DNA of 64,000 nucleotides, taken from NCBI GenBank assembly GCA_011364965.1, contig RDOB01000002.1, forward strand, positions 124,001 to 188,000. Reading direction: 5' to 3'. Positions 27,070 to 37,141 of the stretch are shown in pieces; the first letter of the stretch is position 1; each line of letters begins with the position of its first letter. Position numbers and translations under genes: made by a program. This stretch comes from Candidatus Heimdallarchaeota archaeon (GTDB lineage: Archaea; Asgardarchaeota; Heimdallarchaeia; Hodarchaeales; Hodarchaeaceae). The notes below the pieces were generated by a model. That model did no database searches. It was not told the origin of the DNA and was given only the letters and a program-made list of their open reading frames with translations.

Positions 27070-29481
27070 GTGAATATAACATTGACTCTAGGATTAGATA
27101 CTCTTAATCTCACTCATCAAGAAAGTAAAGTATACATCACATTATTAGCACTCGGACCGTTGTCATTAGGGGAAATTATACAGCATACTGGATTTTCTCT
27201 CGATGATACAACCCAATGCATAGATGTGTTAAAAAATAAAGGATATTTACATGTGATTCCAGGAGTTGCAATTCGATATAGGGTAATTCTTCCACTGGAC
27301 GACTTGAAATCTTCAACTGAAGCAACTATCTCTAAAATGGAAGATTTAGCAGCTCAACTTGATGAACATATCTCTAAAAAATTAGGTGTAATTATTACCA
27401 AGTTAAGGGAAGAAGCTAAGAAAGTGAAGGATGGTGTTGCTCATTCTCAAGAAAATATAAATCAATCTGAAATGAAAGCAGAGAATGAAGTTGAAGCTCG
27501 CATAGCAAAGTTTTCACTAGATGTCGAAGAAAGCACTGGGCAAACAAAGCAAGAAATTTCTTCTACAATGGATGAGAAGAAATCTGAACACCAAAATCTA
27601 ATCGAGGGATTAGAAGATTCCTTTAAAATTGAATCCAATAGAATTAAAGACGGCCAACAAGCTGTTAATAAAAATCTAATGGATAAATTTCATTCTGGGT
27701 TAGATGAGTTAGTTACACAAGAATCAGAGAGAGTAAAATCTCTCACGGATGAACAAAATGATATTTCTGAAACAACTGGCAATTTGGTTGTCGAAGGCAT
27801 TGAAAATGTCCGTCAAGCTGTCAATCAAACCGGAACATCTCTCTTTAGCTCAATTGATCAGAGAAATGAGAGGTTAACAAGTTCTATTAATACAGCTAGT
27901 ACCGAAATTTCCACTGCAGTTTCTGAATTCTCTACTGAAAACCAAGAGAGAATCATCTCATCTTTAAAGACGTATAATGATAAAATCCAGCAACAGATTG
28001 GTATAAGCTCTAAAGAAGCAACAGATATCTTCTCTACAACAGGCGAAGAGGTTAAAACAAAAACAGCTGAAAGTGTTCAAAATCTTCAACAAGCCTTAAA
28101 TACTACTCTTAAAGAAACTCAGACACAAATAGCAGAGATATTGACAAAAACAAAGGAAAATTTTGAACAGAAGATTGTAGAAACACAAAATCAAATTGAA
28201 ACGAAGATGAATGAGCTAACTACAAACGTTCAAAACCAAACTGATGACAAAATTTTGAAAGTTATCACTAATTCTGAAACTATGTTTAAGGATTTTGCTC
28301 AAGAATCAGACTCAATGTTTGAAATCACACAGAATGAGGTTAATACCGCTTTCACTAATTTGGTGTCAACAAGTAGTGATAGCGTTACTAATATAAAAAA
28401 TCAATCTTTAACTGAGTTAAATCGAATTGTAGATGCTTTAAAAACAGAAGTAAAGCTTCAGATTGATAGTTTTAACGAAGCTTTGAAACCTCAAGAACTA
28501 AAAATCCGTGAGGAATTCTCTAATTTTAGAAAACAATTAAGTTTATCGCAAGATCAAGGTCTTGCGTCATTCAATCAAGTTATGACGGCTTTTAAAACTT
28601 CGATTGATCAAAAGCATCAGGAATTAAATGATTTAGTAAGTAAAGAGAGTCAGAGTCTTATTGAGAGTGTCAATCAATATTTAAAAAGCGTGGAAGAACA
28701 GCTTACTGGGTATGATTCAAGATATAGGGAAACTCTTGTTGATTCTGCAGTTAGAAATTCAGAAAAATTAATTGCACAAACTCGCGATATTCAAGAGCAA
28801 ATGAAATCTACTGTAGGAGAATTTAGCAAGATTGCCTCCGAAGAATTATCAATGATTGTTGAAGTGGTTACCCAGAGTGTCGATGCAGAAGTTAAAACCT
28901 TAGAGAATGAATTAACAGATTATTCCTACAAATTTAATGAAGTTACTCAAGCTAATCAAGAGATTTTTAGGAATTATCTTCATTCAATAGAGAAAATTGA
29001 TTCTTTAATTAAAGACACGAAACAACCTGTTGTTGAAACAGCTCCAATTGTGTCAAAAGAAGCAACTCTTACGTATGTAAAGGATATGTTCTCTCGAATA
29101 ACATCAGGGATTACTCTTCTAATTCCAAAAATAGAAGATGTTCCCATAGATTTAATTTTAGCAACAAAAACATCTCAAAGGGTCAGCTTGGTGACTATTT
29201 GTAAACCTGAAAAGGATAAGGACTTTCTGCAAAAATTGCTACAGAAACCTAACGTTAGAATCCGTGCAGTTGATCCTGTAAAATTCGAGGACGTTGATAA
29301 ATATATAGCTGCAGATCGAGATGGTGAAGAAGTGATTATTGGAGTAACAGAGGATTCTGGAGAAGTATTAGCAATTGCTAGCCTCGCTGATTCCTTTATC
29401 AAATTGATGGGAAAGATAGTGTTAGGAGATTATTTCCTAGCTCGTTCCCAAGAAATTCAACGCAGTGACTTAGGCCTATAA
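27070..29481 (+). CDS. TrmB-type winged-helix protein with a very long coiled-coil insert
   Basis: 803 residues in three parts. Residues 1-75 are a TrmB-like winged helix (LTHQESKVYITLLALGPLSLGEI). Residues about 80-660 are a low-complexity helical array rich in Gln, Glu, Thr and Ser with few prolines, like long coiled coils or receptor signalling helices. Residues 670-800 form a globular end (SGITLLIPKIEDVPIDLIL ... VIIGVTEDSGEVLAIA), resembling the effector domain of TrmB regulators. There are no membrane segments. It sits on the plus strand between scpB and scpA and nearly touches scpA. The GTG at 27070 is close to AGGAAG; TTG 27082 is an alternative. Confidence 0.7.
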   Translation: MNITLTLGLDTLNLTHQESKVYITLLALGPLSLGEIIQHTGFSLDDTTQCIDVLKNKGYLHVIPGVAIRYRVILPLDDLKSSTEATISKMEDLAAQLDEHISKKLGVIITKLREEAKKVKDGVAHSQENINQSEMKAENEVEARIAKFSLDVEESTGQTKQEISSTMDEKKSEHQNLIEGLEDSFKIESNRIKDGQQAVNKNLMDKFHSGLDELVTQESERVKSLTDEQNDISETTGNLVVEGIENVRQAVNQTGTSLFSSIDQRNERLTSSINTASTEISTAVSEFSTENQERIISSLKTYNDKIQQQIGISSKEATDIFSTTGEEVKTKTAESVQNLQQALNTTLKETQTQIAEILTKTKENFEQKIVETQNQIETKMNELTTNVQNQTDDKILKVITNSETMFKDFAQESDSMFEITQNEVNTAFTNLVSTSSDSVTNIKNQSLTELNRIVDALKTEVKLQIDSFNEALKPQELKIREEFSNFRKQLSLSQDQGLASFNQVMTAFKTSIDQKHQELNDLVSKESQSLIESVNQYLKSVEEQLTGYDSRYRETLVDSAVRNSEKLIAQTRDIQEQMKSTVGEFSKIASEELSMIVEVVTQSVDAEVKTLENELTDYSYKFNEVTQANQEIFRNYLHSIEKIDSLIKDTKQPVVETAPIVSKEATLTYVKDMFSRITSGITLLIPKIEDVPIDLILATKTSQRVSLVTICKPEKDKDFLQKLLQKPNVRIRAVDPVKFEDVDKYIAADRDGEEVIIGVTEDSGEVLAIASLADSFIKLMGKIVLGDYFLARSQEIQRSDLGL

Positions 29482-29483
29482 AT

Positions 29484-30371
29484 CTAGTTTTCTATTTTAT
29501 TCTTCTTCTCTTTTTTATCTGTTACTTGGATATAAATTTCGTAAGGGGGATTCAATTCTTGTTCTGCAGTGATTAATTCGTCCCTAAATAAATACAAGCA
29601 TGAAATGAGAACTCGAGCTCTCGTTAATCGCCTCTGTTCATCAGAACCCGCTTTTGGTTCCATTTCCCTTACAATCTTGGAAAATTCAGCTTCATTATTT
29701 TTATCCATTTCAGCTATTCTTTTAATTATTTCCAGAATATTTTTTACCATATCTTCTATTGCAACACGATCTAAATCTAGCTCATAGTCAAAGCTCTCAA
29801 AATCTGCTAAAGCAAGCTTTCTCCTTCGTTTTCTTTCTTGAGCAGTTCCTGCAAGTTCAGCTTTTTCTGCTTTGATTTTTTCTAATTTCTTCTTTTCATC
29901 CTCTTCTTGAAGAGCTAGTAATAATTCCGCATAGAAAGCATCAGGGTCAGCTGATTCCGCTAGGGAGAGCATTTGACGAGTCACATAGAAGTGAAGAGGA
30001 ATTTTAAATTGAAATTCACGTCTTTTTGCTCTAATTGCTAATTTTTCTTCTTGTTTCTTTTCATATTGAATAGCCATACTAACTTTTTTCTTTAAAATTC
30101 TGGAAGCAGAATAAATTGCTTGTCCTAAAATTCGAAAATCTAACCCTTGATCATTTAATTTTTTATAAAAGTCAGGAAGTATTTCCTTGATATTGAATTC
30201 TCTGATATAAGAGACTCTTTCTGGAAAGAGATCAGGATTAATTAAATAAACATATGGCTCCTCCAAGAAAAATTGACCACTATGACTCATCATACGAATA
30301 TAATCGTCATCATCATCGTCATCTTCTTGGTCTTCTTCATCAGGGGCTTTTGTTCCAAACAATCTAGACAC
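29484..30371 (-). CDS. scpA: Kleisin, segregation and condensation protein A
   Basis: A 295-residue protein with ScpA features: an N-terminal domain that binds the SMC neck (NIKEILPDFYKKL, then LDFRILGQAIYSASRILKKKV), a charged middle that would bind ScpB, and a C-terminal winged helix (RARVLISCLYLFRDELITAEQELN). It begins with an acidic stretch (DEEDQEDDDDDDD) not usual in the family. It follows smc by 11 bp, so the two are one operon. The N-terminal domain is divergent, but position and both ends agree. Confidence 0.82.
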   Translation of the reverse strand: MSRLFGTKAPDEEDQEDDDDDDDYIRMMSHSGQFFLEEPYVYLINPDLFPERVSYIREFNIKEILPDFYKKLNDQGLDFRILGQAIYSASRILKKKVSMAIQYEKKQEEKLAIRAKRREFQFKIPLHFYVTRQMLSLAESADPDAFYAELLLALQEEDEKKKLEKIKAEKAELAGTAQERKRRRKLALADFESFDYELDLDRVAIEDMVKNILEIIKRIAEMDKNNEAEFSKIVREMEPKAGSDEQRRLTRARVLISCLYLFRDELITAEQELNPPYEIYIQVTDKKEKKNKIEN

Positions 30372-30381
30372 TTTAAATACC

Positions 30382-33300
30382 TCAGAAGCTCGTGGCTCGT
30401 TCTAATTGCTTATCTTCACTCATTTGAATTGAAAATATTGAGCTAAGTCCTTTAACATTTGTACAGCCATATAATCTATCAGCCCATGCCATTAGAATGT
30501 CACGATGACTAATAACTAGAAATTGAGCTCCAGGGGTGGATTTTTTCTTTCGTTGATCTTCATCACCTTCATCCTGACCAACACTTCGACTCATTCGATG
30601 AAGCAATTTAGCTACTCTTCTTACATTCATAGGATCTAAAGCGGCATCAATTTCGTCTAAGATGTAAAAGGGCTGTACATCAACTGTTTGAACTGCGAAT
30701 ATAAAAGCTAATGCAGTAAGAGCTTTTTCGCCGCCTGACATTGCTTCTAGTGAGGCAACCCTTTTTCCAGCAGGATGTGCTTCAATAAATAATCCTCCCT
30801 CAAAGATATCTTCCCCCTTTTTCGGATCTTTTTCCAATATTAATCTTGCGTCCCCTCCAGATAGCTCATTAAAGATAGATCCAAAATGCTTGTTCACAGA
30901 TCTGAAGGTTTTCATGAAAACTGTATATTTTTCAGTTTCAATATCCTCTATGAAATCTAAAATCACTTGACGTTCTTCAATCAGAATATCTCGTCGATCC
31001 AACAGCTCAATATATCTCGAATTTTCCTCCTGAAACTCTTTTAATGCGCGCATATTTACTGGTTCGAGGCGTTTCTTTTCAGCACTTTTGCTCTCAATAT
31101 CCTCTGTAATTTTACTTTCTTTAATTTTCTTTAATTCTTCAGCATCTGCTGAAAGAATTTCAATATTATTTGCGACTGCTTCATTTTGCAGATTTTCGAT
31201 TTCTACTGAAAAACGTTCACGTTGTAACTTAATCGAGGTAATTTTCTCTTCAAGTTGAGTAATTTTTTCGTTTAAGCGTTCTTTGTCTTTTACAAGTTGG
31301 CCTTGGTATTTTTTCTGGGTAGAAAGATCAGATTTTACTTCTTTCATTTCATCGGTTATGGAATCTTCTTTTTCTAAAATCTGTTTTAATTGAATACCAA
31401 TTTGCTCTTTTTGCTCTGATATCGCTTCAAGTTCCCCTTCAAGGTTTGCATTTTCTACTTTGAGCGCGTTTATTTCTTCTTGAGTCTCTAATATTCTGGC
31501 TTCTCTTTCTTCTTTGCTCTTAGTTAAGCTTTCGATCCTTGAGTCAATACCAGTCAATCTACCTTGTAATTTGCCTAATTTTTGTTCAATTTGATTCATT
31601 TGTTCTAAAAGGGGGCGTGTATCTGCAGCTTCTAAACGCGTTTCGATCTCATTCATTTCTTGTGCAATTTCCTCGATAGTTTTTTCGTATTGGTGCATCT
31701 CCTGCTCTTGTTCGTCACGAGACCTTGTTCTATCTGCTAATTGTTGCAGTAATGGTTTAATTTCTCCTTTATTCTTCTCAATGTTTTCTCTGTACAATTT
31801 AATTTCATTTTCTTGTTGATTTAAGGCAATAGTATTGTTTTGGATATTTTTTTCGAGTTTTTCAAGGGATTTTACTATAACATTTTCTAGATCATTGAGT
31901 TTCTTTAGACTGGTCTGGACCTCTTTCAGTTCATTCTTCTTTAAGTTTAATTTTTCTTCTGTTTCATCTCTCTCTATTATTAACTGGTTAATTGTTTCTT
32001 GTGCAGAAACTAAATGAAAACCACCAAAAATAATACCATTTGAGTAAAATACATCTCCATCAGTTGTTGTTACAGTTTGCTTTCCTTTACGCCAAATATT
32101 CACTGCCTCATTTAGATTATCAATAATTTCGTTCTGTTCCTTTATTTTTTTGACAATATTGGAAAATTTATCCTCTAATTTTAGTTTAAATTGCTCTAAA
32201 GGTATAAAGTTAGCAGCACCTATCGCATTTTCTTTTAACATCTTAATACAGAAAATTGCAGTATCGATTGTATCAGTTATTATGGCATCAGAGAGATGTC
32301 CGACCTCTGAGGGTAATGTTTCACCTTCTCTGGAAATATTTTGAAATTCCCCCAAAACACCTGAAATTTCTCCAGAGTTGGCTTTCTCACTTATGAAGGA
32401 TACTGCGGGGTTTTCTTTTCCTGACTCCGCTTTGAGAAAAGATGAGATTGTATCGATTCTTGCCTTCTTTACAATATACTGATCATTTAGCTGTCTAGTT
32501 TCTGAATCTAAGGTTAGAATTGTGTTCTCAATATTCTGTTTCTTCTCTTGGATCTCCTCCATCCTTTGTTGGGTTTCAGAGGTTTTGGTAGTATCTTCCT
32601 CAATTATCTGCTTTAATTCATTAAGTTTTGTTTGATTAATATTGATCTGTTCATCTAATTCTTTTTGACGTTTTTCATATTCATTTACATTATTTTGAAA
32701 TGCTGTGACCATATTCTGAGAAACTTCAAATGATACTTGGGTTTTTGTCAGCCGATCATTCTCTATACGGTATCTTCGCTCTGCATCATCATATTCATTT
32801 TTTATATCATCATACTCTTCGTTTTTTGCTTCGAGATCTTTCTCAACTGAAGATTTTTGAGTTTGTGTTTCTTCAATTTTAGCAATTAACTCTCTTTTAC
32901 CTTCTTCTAATTGACTTTTTGTTTGAAGATCCTCTTCTTTCTTTTTCTCAATTTGAATAAGTCGTTCTTCTAATTGTTTCATACGGTTTTCGTTTGTTTG
33001 GAGCGTTTTATTGTTATATTCTGTCTTTTCATCAATTTTTGCTTTCTCAATATTCTTTTCTTCAATATTCGATCTAATTTCTTTTAATGAGGTTTCTAAT
33101 CTGATGGTTTGATCTTCAAGATTTCTTATTTTTTCAGTCGTTTCATCAATATTTGCTGTTTTTCCATCTCGTTCGGTTATTAATGCTTCTTGATTAGTTC
33201 TAAATTCAGAGATTTCATCATCAAATTTCTTTATTCCCTCACTATTTTTATGAAATGCAAAGGAAATGAGTAATGCTTTAAGTTTTTTCACCTCGTTATC

Positions 33301-33963
33301 TAGCTGAGTCCAATGTTCTGCGTCATCTTTTTCTTTTCTTAGCGATTCAACTCGTTTTGAAACCTCACTCACTAATAACTGGAGTTCATCCATTCGTCTA
33401 TTAGCTTCATCCAATTCCACTAACGCTGATTGCTTCTTCTCATCAAATTGTCCCACACCTGCTAGATTTTCCATTAACTTTCTTCGTTCAATTGGATTCA
33501 TTCCGACTATCTCCCCCACTTGACCTTGAGCAATAATATTATATGAATTTATTACATCAATCCCAGCGATTCTCAATTTGTCCAAAATATCTGTCCTTGT
33601 TGTCCTTTTACCATTTAATCTATAAGTACTTGACCCATTACGTTTCAACTCACGAGAAACTATAATCTCTTTCTCCTTTAAAGGAATCAAAAAATCAGAA
33701 TTATCAAATATTATTTCAACAGTTGCTTTATCTGCTGGTTTTTTCCCTCCTATCCCGTTATAAATCAAACCAATCATTTTATCGGCACGCATGCTTTTCT
33801 TAGACATTGCTCCTAAGCAGAAATTTATACCATCAATACTATTTGATTTTCCACTTCCATTAGGGCCAACAATGACAGTAAAGCCTGTGGCAAGGGGCAT
33901 ACGCACTGTTCCAGGACCATAAGATTTCCAACCAGTCATTTTGATTTCTTTGATGTGAACCAT
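30382..33963 (-). CDS. smc: Chromosome segregation ATPase SMC
   Basis: 1193 residues, full length. The head begins with TVIVGPNGSGKSNSIDGI. Long coiled-coil arms flank a hinge at about residues 510-660, with GEISGVLGEF and the glycine-rich NGIIFGGFHL. The C-terminal head carries the signature LEAMSGGEKALTALAF and the Walker B FYILDEIDAALD. SMC dimers with ScpA and ScpB organise and segregate chromosomes using ATP. It heads the smc-scpA operon. Eukaryotic SMC5/6 or cohesin subtype cannot be assigned by eye. Confidence 0.97.
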   Translation of the reverse strand: MVHIKEIKMTGWKSYGPGTVRMPLATGFTVIVGPNGSGKSNSIDGINFCLGAMSKKSMRADKMIGLIYNGIGGKKPADKATVEIIFDNSDFLIPLKEKEIIVSRELKRNGSSTYRLNGKRTTRTDILDKLRIAGIDVINSYNIIAQGQVGEIVGMNPIERRKLMENLAGVGQFDEKKQSALVELDEANRRMDELQLLVSEVSKRVESLRKEKDDAEHWTQLDNEVKKLKALLISFAFHKNSEGIKKFDDEISEFRTNQEALITERDGKTANIDETTEKIRNLEDQTIRLETSLKEIRSNIEEKNIEKAKIDEKTEYNNKTLQTNENRMKQLEERLIQIEKKKEEDLQTKSQLEEGKRELIAKIEETQTQKSSVEKDLEAKNEEYDDIKNEYDDAERRYRIENDRLTKTQVSFEVSQNMVTAFQNNVNEYEKRQKELDEQININQTKLNELKQIIEEDTTKTSETQQRMEEIQEKKQNIENTILTLDSETRQLNDQYIVKKARIDTISSFLKAESGKENPAVSFISEKANSGEISGVLGEFQNISREGETLPSEVGHLSDAIITDTIDTAIFCIKMLKENAIGAANFIPLEQFKLKLEDKFSNIVKKIKEQNEIIDNLNEAVNIWRKGKQTVTTTDGDVFYSNGIIFGGFHLVSAQETINQLIIERDETEEKLNLKKNELKEVQTSLKKLNDLENVIVKSLEKLEKNIQNNTIALNQQENEIKLYRENIEKNKGEIKPLLQQLADRTRSRDEQEQEMHQYEKTIEEIAQEMNEIETRLEAADTRPLLEQMNQIEQKLGKLQGRLTGIDSRIESLTKSKEEREARILETQEEINALKVENANLEGELEAISEQKEQIGIQLKQILEKEDSITDEMKEVKSDLSTQKKYQGQLVKDKERLNEKITQLEEKITSIKLQRERFSVEIENLQNEAVANNIEILSADAEELKKIKESKITEDIESKSAEKKRLEPVNMRALKEFQEENSRYIELLDRRDILIEERQVILDFIEDIETEKYTVFMKTFRSVNKHFGSIFNELSGGDARLILEKDPKKGEDIFEGGLFIEAHPAGKRVASLEAMSGGEKALTALAFIFAVQTVDVQPFYILDEIDAALDPMNVRRVAKLLHRMSRSVGQDEGDEDQRKKKSTPGAQFLVISHRDILMAWADRLYGCTNVKGLSSIFSIQMSEDKQLERATSF

Positions 33964-34398
33964 TGCATATGCCTCAATCTATGGTTTTTTAGTGATGGTT
34001 TTTTACTATTAAGAAATAACTAACCGCAATTTTACCAATTTCAATGTATTGATTAAAGGCATTCCTTTTGGAATTTTGCTGATAAGTAAGGAATCAGTGT
34101 TTGAATCCATTATAAATCTATTCTAACATAACTTATGGAATATAAAGAGATACAATCTATGATTTGTATGGAATTTCTGTAACAATGGATTAAGGAATCT
34201 ATATCAAGTTTTTTACTATTCTGAATATAGTTTGATTGTGCTAATTTACCCTATTAAAATGAATTCGATTTTTCTTAGTAAAATATGGAAAGATGTCCCG
34301 GGTTTTTTAATTTGCTAAAAGATCTAGAATGATATAAAATAGGATAAGAAATAAAATTCCTTTACTATTTTCGGTTAAACACTTCAGGAGTGCTATAA
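33964..34398. other. Divergent intergenic region between smc and a transporter gene
   Basis: No gene seen in either strand. Near the smc start is a direct repeat (TGGTTTTTTA at about 33980 and 33994), which could be a control site. The right end holds an AGGAG ribosome-binding site for the transporter. The rest is AT-rich sequence without clear structure. Confidence 0.4.
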
Positions 34399-35877
34399 AT
34401 GGAAGTAAAAGCTAGTGAAGATAATGGATGTAAGGTAAAAAAGAAACTAGATTTTCTTACGACTGAGCATTTAAGAGAAAACAGATCTACGAGTCAGAAA
34501 GTCAGAAATATTATTGGTATGGGTCTTTTTGCCTCTGCTAATTCTATTTTAATCTCTTTTATTATAGCCTACTTTAATTCAGCTTATTTGCAAGGTTTAT
34601 TGAAATTAGAGGCATCCATTGCCGAAACTATTTTTTCTTACTCCGTTGCTGCGGGGAGTGTCGCCTTTCTTGGGACTGTTATCATTGGAGGGGCATTTTC
34701 TGATGATTATCGTTCTAAATATGGTGCGAGAGCGCCTTTTATTTTGGGGGGGTGTCTTCTTGCGGGAATAATGTTAATAGTCACTCCTTTTTTTGCAGGT
34801 AGTTCTAATGATCCCGAATTAATGAAAATTTTATTCCCAATATGCTTCTTTTTAATTTACGCGGGGTTAGGACTTGCTAGTTCACCATATGGTGCCCTAT
34901 TATCTGAACTATTCACAAAAGAACAGAGGGGATGGGTTGGCATTGTTTTAGCAGGTTTTACAACTCTTGGTTCTTTCTTGGGTTTAGTATTATTTAAAGA
35001 AATAACAAAAATTCTTCTAGGAGTCGCAGAACTATTTCAGATGAGCTTAGTTCTAGAAGTTAGTTTTTTCATTTTTCCTGCTTTAGTAATAGCCATATCT
35101 GGAATTTTTATCTTTTTTTTGGTTGAAAAAGCCAATCCCCCATATCCACCCATTGATTCAGTTATTACAGATATAATACAGACTCCTACATATCTACTTA
35201 ACTTTTCTGGCTCCGATTTTGGCAAAATGTTCTTTGTTCAATCTTTTTGGGGTTTTGCAGGAGAAACAGTATCTATATATCTGATAATTCATATTTCAAA
35301 AGCTTCCAGTATTTCTCTTGATGAAGCACCTACGGCTTTGGTAATTTTAGCCGTTGTTTCTGCTTTAATGGTTATACCTGCTGGTTTTTTTATTCAAAAA
35401 TTTGGAAAAGTTAACACTGCAATAGTTGGATCAATAGCATATTCACTTTTCTGTCTTCTTCTAGGTGGAATGGAAATCGGTGGATATTCTTGGGCCTTGA
35501 TAATAATAGCAGCCTTAGGTGGCTTGGGCGCGGTATTTGTAGAATCAGTTCGTGTATCTCTACCAGCTGATTTGGTACCAGAGGGAAAGGAGGCTCAATT
35601 CATGGGATTGAATAAATTTGGAGCAACTTGGACTCAACCTTTAGTTGCTTTAGCAGGTGGATTCATTTTATCAGCTTTTGCGGATTGGAATTACTCCGCA
35701 ACCGCGGTTATGTTTTTAGTTGCTGGCATTGCTTCCATTATTGCTACTATACTTCTATTCCTGATAACTTATGAGAAAATGGTACGATCCGAATACCAAA
35801 AGTTTTACAAACGTTACTTACAAGCAAAAGGATTTTTCGAGGGCAAATTAGATAGTTTGGTTGATTCCATAGTATAG
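34399..35877 (+). CDS. MFS transporter, GPH/SLC45-like
   Basis: 492 residues with about 12 membrane segments. The loop between helices 2 and 3 has the MFS motif A pattern GGAFSDDYRSKYGARAPFI, with a second-half counterpart near PAGFFIQKFGKV. The SDxxRSKYGARAP type is seen in glycoside-pentoside-hexuronide and sucrose (SLC45) symporters, suggesting sugar or related uptake, but the substrate is not determined. A soluble N-terminus of about 35 residues precedes the first helix. AGGAGTG lies upstream of the ATG. A second MFS protein of similar type is at 41572. Confidence 0.8.
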   Translation: MEVKASEDNGCKVKKKLDFLTTEHLRENRSTSQKVRNIIGMGLFASANSILISFIIAYFNSAYLQGLLKLEASIAETIFSYSVAAGSVAFLGTVIIGGAFSDDYRSKYGARAPFILGGCLLAGIMLIVTPFFAGSSNDPELMKILFPICFFLIYAGLGLASSPYGALLSELFTKEQRGWVGIVLAGFTTLGSFLGLVLFKEITKILLGVAELFQMSLVLEVSFFIFPALVIAISGIFIFFLVEKANPPYPPIDSVITDIIQTPTYLLNFSGSDFGKMFFVQSFWGFAGETVSIYLIIHISKASSISLDEAPTALVILAVVSALMVIPAGFFIQKFGKVNTAIVGSIAYSLFCLLLGGMEIGGYSWALIIIAALGGLGAVFVESVRVSLPADLVPEGKEAQFMGLNKFGATWTQPLVALAGGFILSAFADWNYSATAVMFLVAGIASIIATILLFLITYEKMVRSEYQKFYKRYLQAKGFFEGKLDSLVDSIV

Positions 35878-35901
35878 AAATAAAATTCTTTTTCCTAATA
35901 T

Positions 35902-36465
35902 TCAGATTTGCCCTTTTCTCTTTTTATTTTCAATTATTAGAATTCCAAGATGCGAAAATGGAGATTCCATCCCTTCACCAGACTTAGCAGAGCATAAATA
36001 ATATCCCGACAGTTTATTCTGTCTAACAAAATTACCAGCTGACTCTGAAATTAGGTCTCTTTGATCCTCGGGTATTGTGTCGATTTTATTTCCTAATAAG
36101 ACAATAGGTATGTTAGGATCATTGTGTTGACGTATCATTCTGACCCATTCAGGTATTTCAGAAAGGGTTTGGATCCTTGATGTATCAAATGCAACAAATG
36201 CCCCCGATGAGCCAGTACAGTATCCTGGAAAAAGGGATCTAAATCTATCTTCACCCGCGTAGTCCCAAAATGCCATTCGAACAATATTTTCTCCGATTTC
36301 TTGATCCATAACAAGAAAATTGATACCTACAGTACTAACAGCAGGGATATAGCTATTGGTTTCATGACGTTTTAAAAGTGTCGTCTTACCTACTCCCCCA
36401 GGCCCTGCCACTACAACTTTAACTGTAAGGACGTCAGGACTAACTATAAATCTAGTCTTCGACAT
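35902..36465 (-). CDS. Small GTPase, second of a tandem pair
   Basis: 187 residues. G1 is AGPGGVGKTTLL, the G2 threonine is in STVGINF, and G3 is FWDYAGEDRFR, with glutamate where Ras has glutamine 61. G4 is NKID and G5 CSAKSG. The protein has a short N-terminal extension before the first strand. It begins 16 bp after the stop of the other GTPase gene and lies at the end of a four-gene operon with a coiled-coil protein. The glutamate suggests slow or partner-dependent hydrolysis; that is inference. Confidence 0.88.
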   Translation of the reverse strand: MSKTRFIVSPDVLTVKVVVAGPGGVGKTTLLKRHETNSYIPAVSTVGINFLVMDQEIGENIVRMAFWDYAGEDRFRSLFPGYCTGSSGAFVAFDTSRIQTLSEIPEWVRMIRQHNDPNIPIVLLGNKIDTIPEDQRDLISESAGNFVRQNKLSGYYLCSAKSGEGMESPFSHLGILIIENKKRKGQI

Positions 36466-36481
36466 ATTTGGATTCCTCAGA

Positions 36482-37006
36482 TCACATAGCTCTTTTTGGC
36501 TTTTTATAAATCCTTTCAGCCATCAATTGAAAGACTCTTTGCGTATTTTCGCCAGTAAAAGCACTTGTTTGGAAGTATTCATCAATTTGGTGGGTGTTTC
36601 GAAATTCATTAATTTTTACAGGGGATAATGTAACTCCTAAATCTGCCTTAGTAGAAACAAGAAAGTTAACACTTTCGTTCTCTCTCCCATAAACACGTAT
36701 CCACTCATGAAGAAGATCTAAAGTCTCCTCACGTGAAGGATCAAAAGCTAATATCAATCCATCGCAATCTGAAGCGTATTGGGGAAATATCATACGAAAT
36801 TTTGGTTCTCCTCCAAAATCATAGACATGAATAACAACAGATGTACCATCTTCAAGTTGAACAGTTTTCAATGTAAATTCAAACCCAACAGTGGAATATA
36901 GTCCTTTAAGTGGGAACTGTTCATGAATAAATCTATGAACAAGTGATGATTTCCCTACATGCTTTTCTCCTGCTATCACAACTTTTAATGGTCGATCGAT
37001 TGACAC
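36482..37006 (-). CDS. Small GTPase, first of a tandem pair, divergent switch II
   Basis: 174 residues. G1 is AGEKHVGKSSLV and G2 has STVGFEF. G3 is VYDFGGEPKFR, an Arf-like DxGG pattern with glutamate in the catalytic position. G4 is TKAD, and G5 is TSAFTGEN rather than SAK. GTG start at 37006. It follows the coiled-coil gene by 135 bp and precedes the second GTPase by 16 bp. The two GTPases differ considerably, so they are not a recent duplication. Confidence 0.86.
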   Translation of the reverse strand: MSIDRPLKVVIAGEKHVGKSSLVHRFIHEQFPLKGLYSTVGFEFTLKTVQLEDGTSVVIHVYDFGGEPKFRMIFPQYASDCDGLILAFDPSREETLDLLHEWIRVYGRENESVNFLVSTKADLGVTLSPVKINEFRNTHQIDEYFQTSAFTGENTQRVFQLMAERIYKKPKRAM

Positions 37007-37141
37007 GAATTATTCCCACTTCATATAATTAAATCTAACCTAAACTAGCTTATATCAATTCTTTTGACGGTAATCAGCGGCAAATTAGATTTTTAATATT
37101 ATATCTTCAGTTTTTGTATCAGCTTTCATCATTTTTATTTA

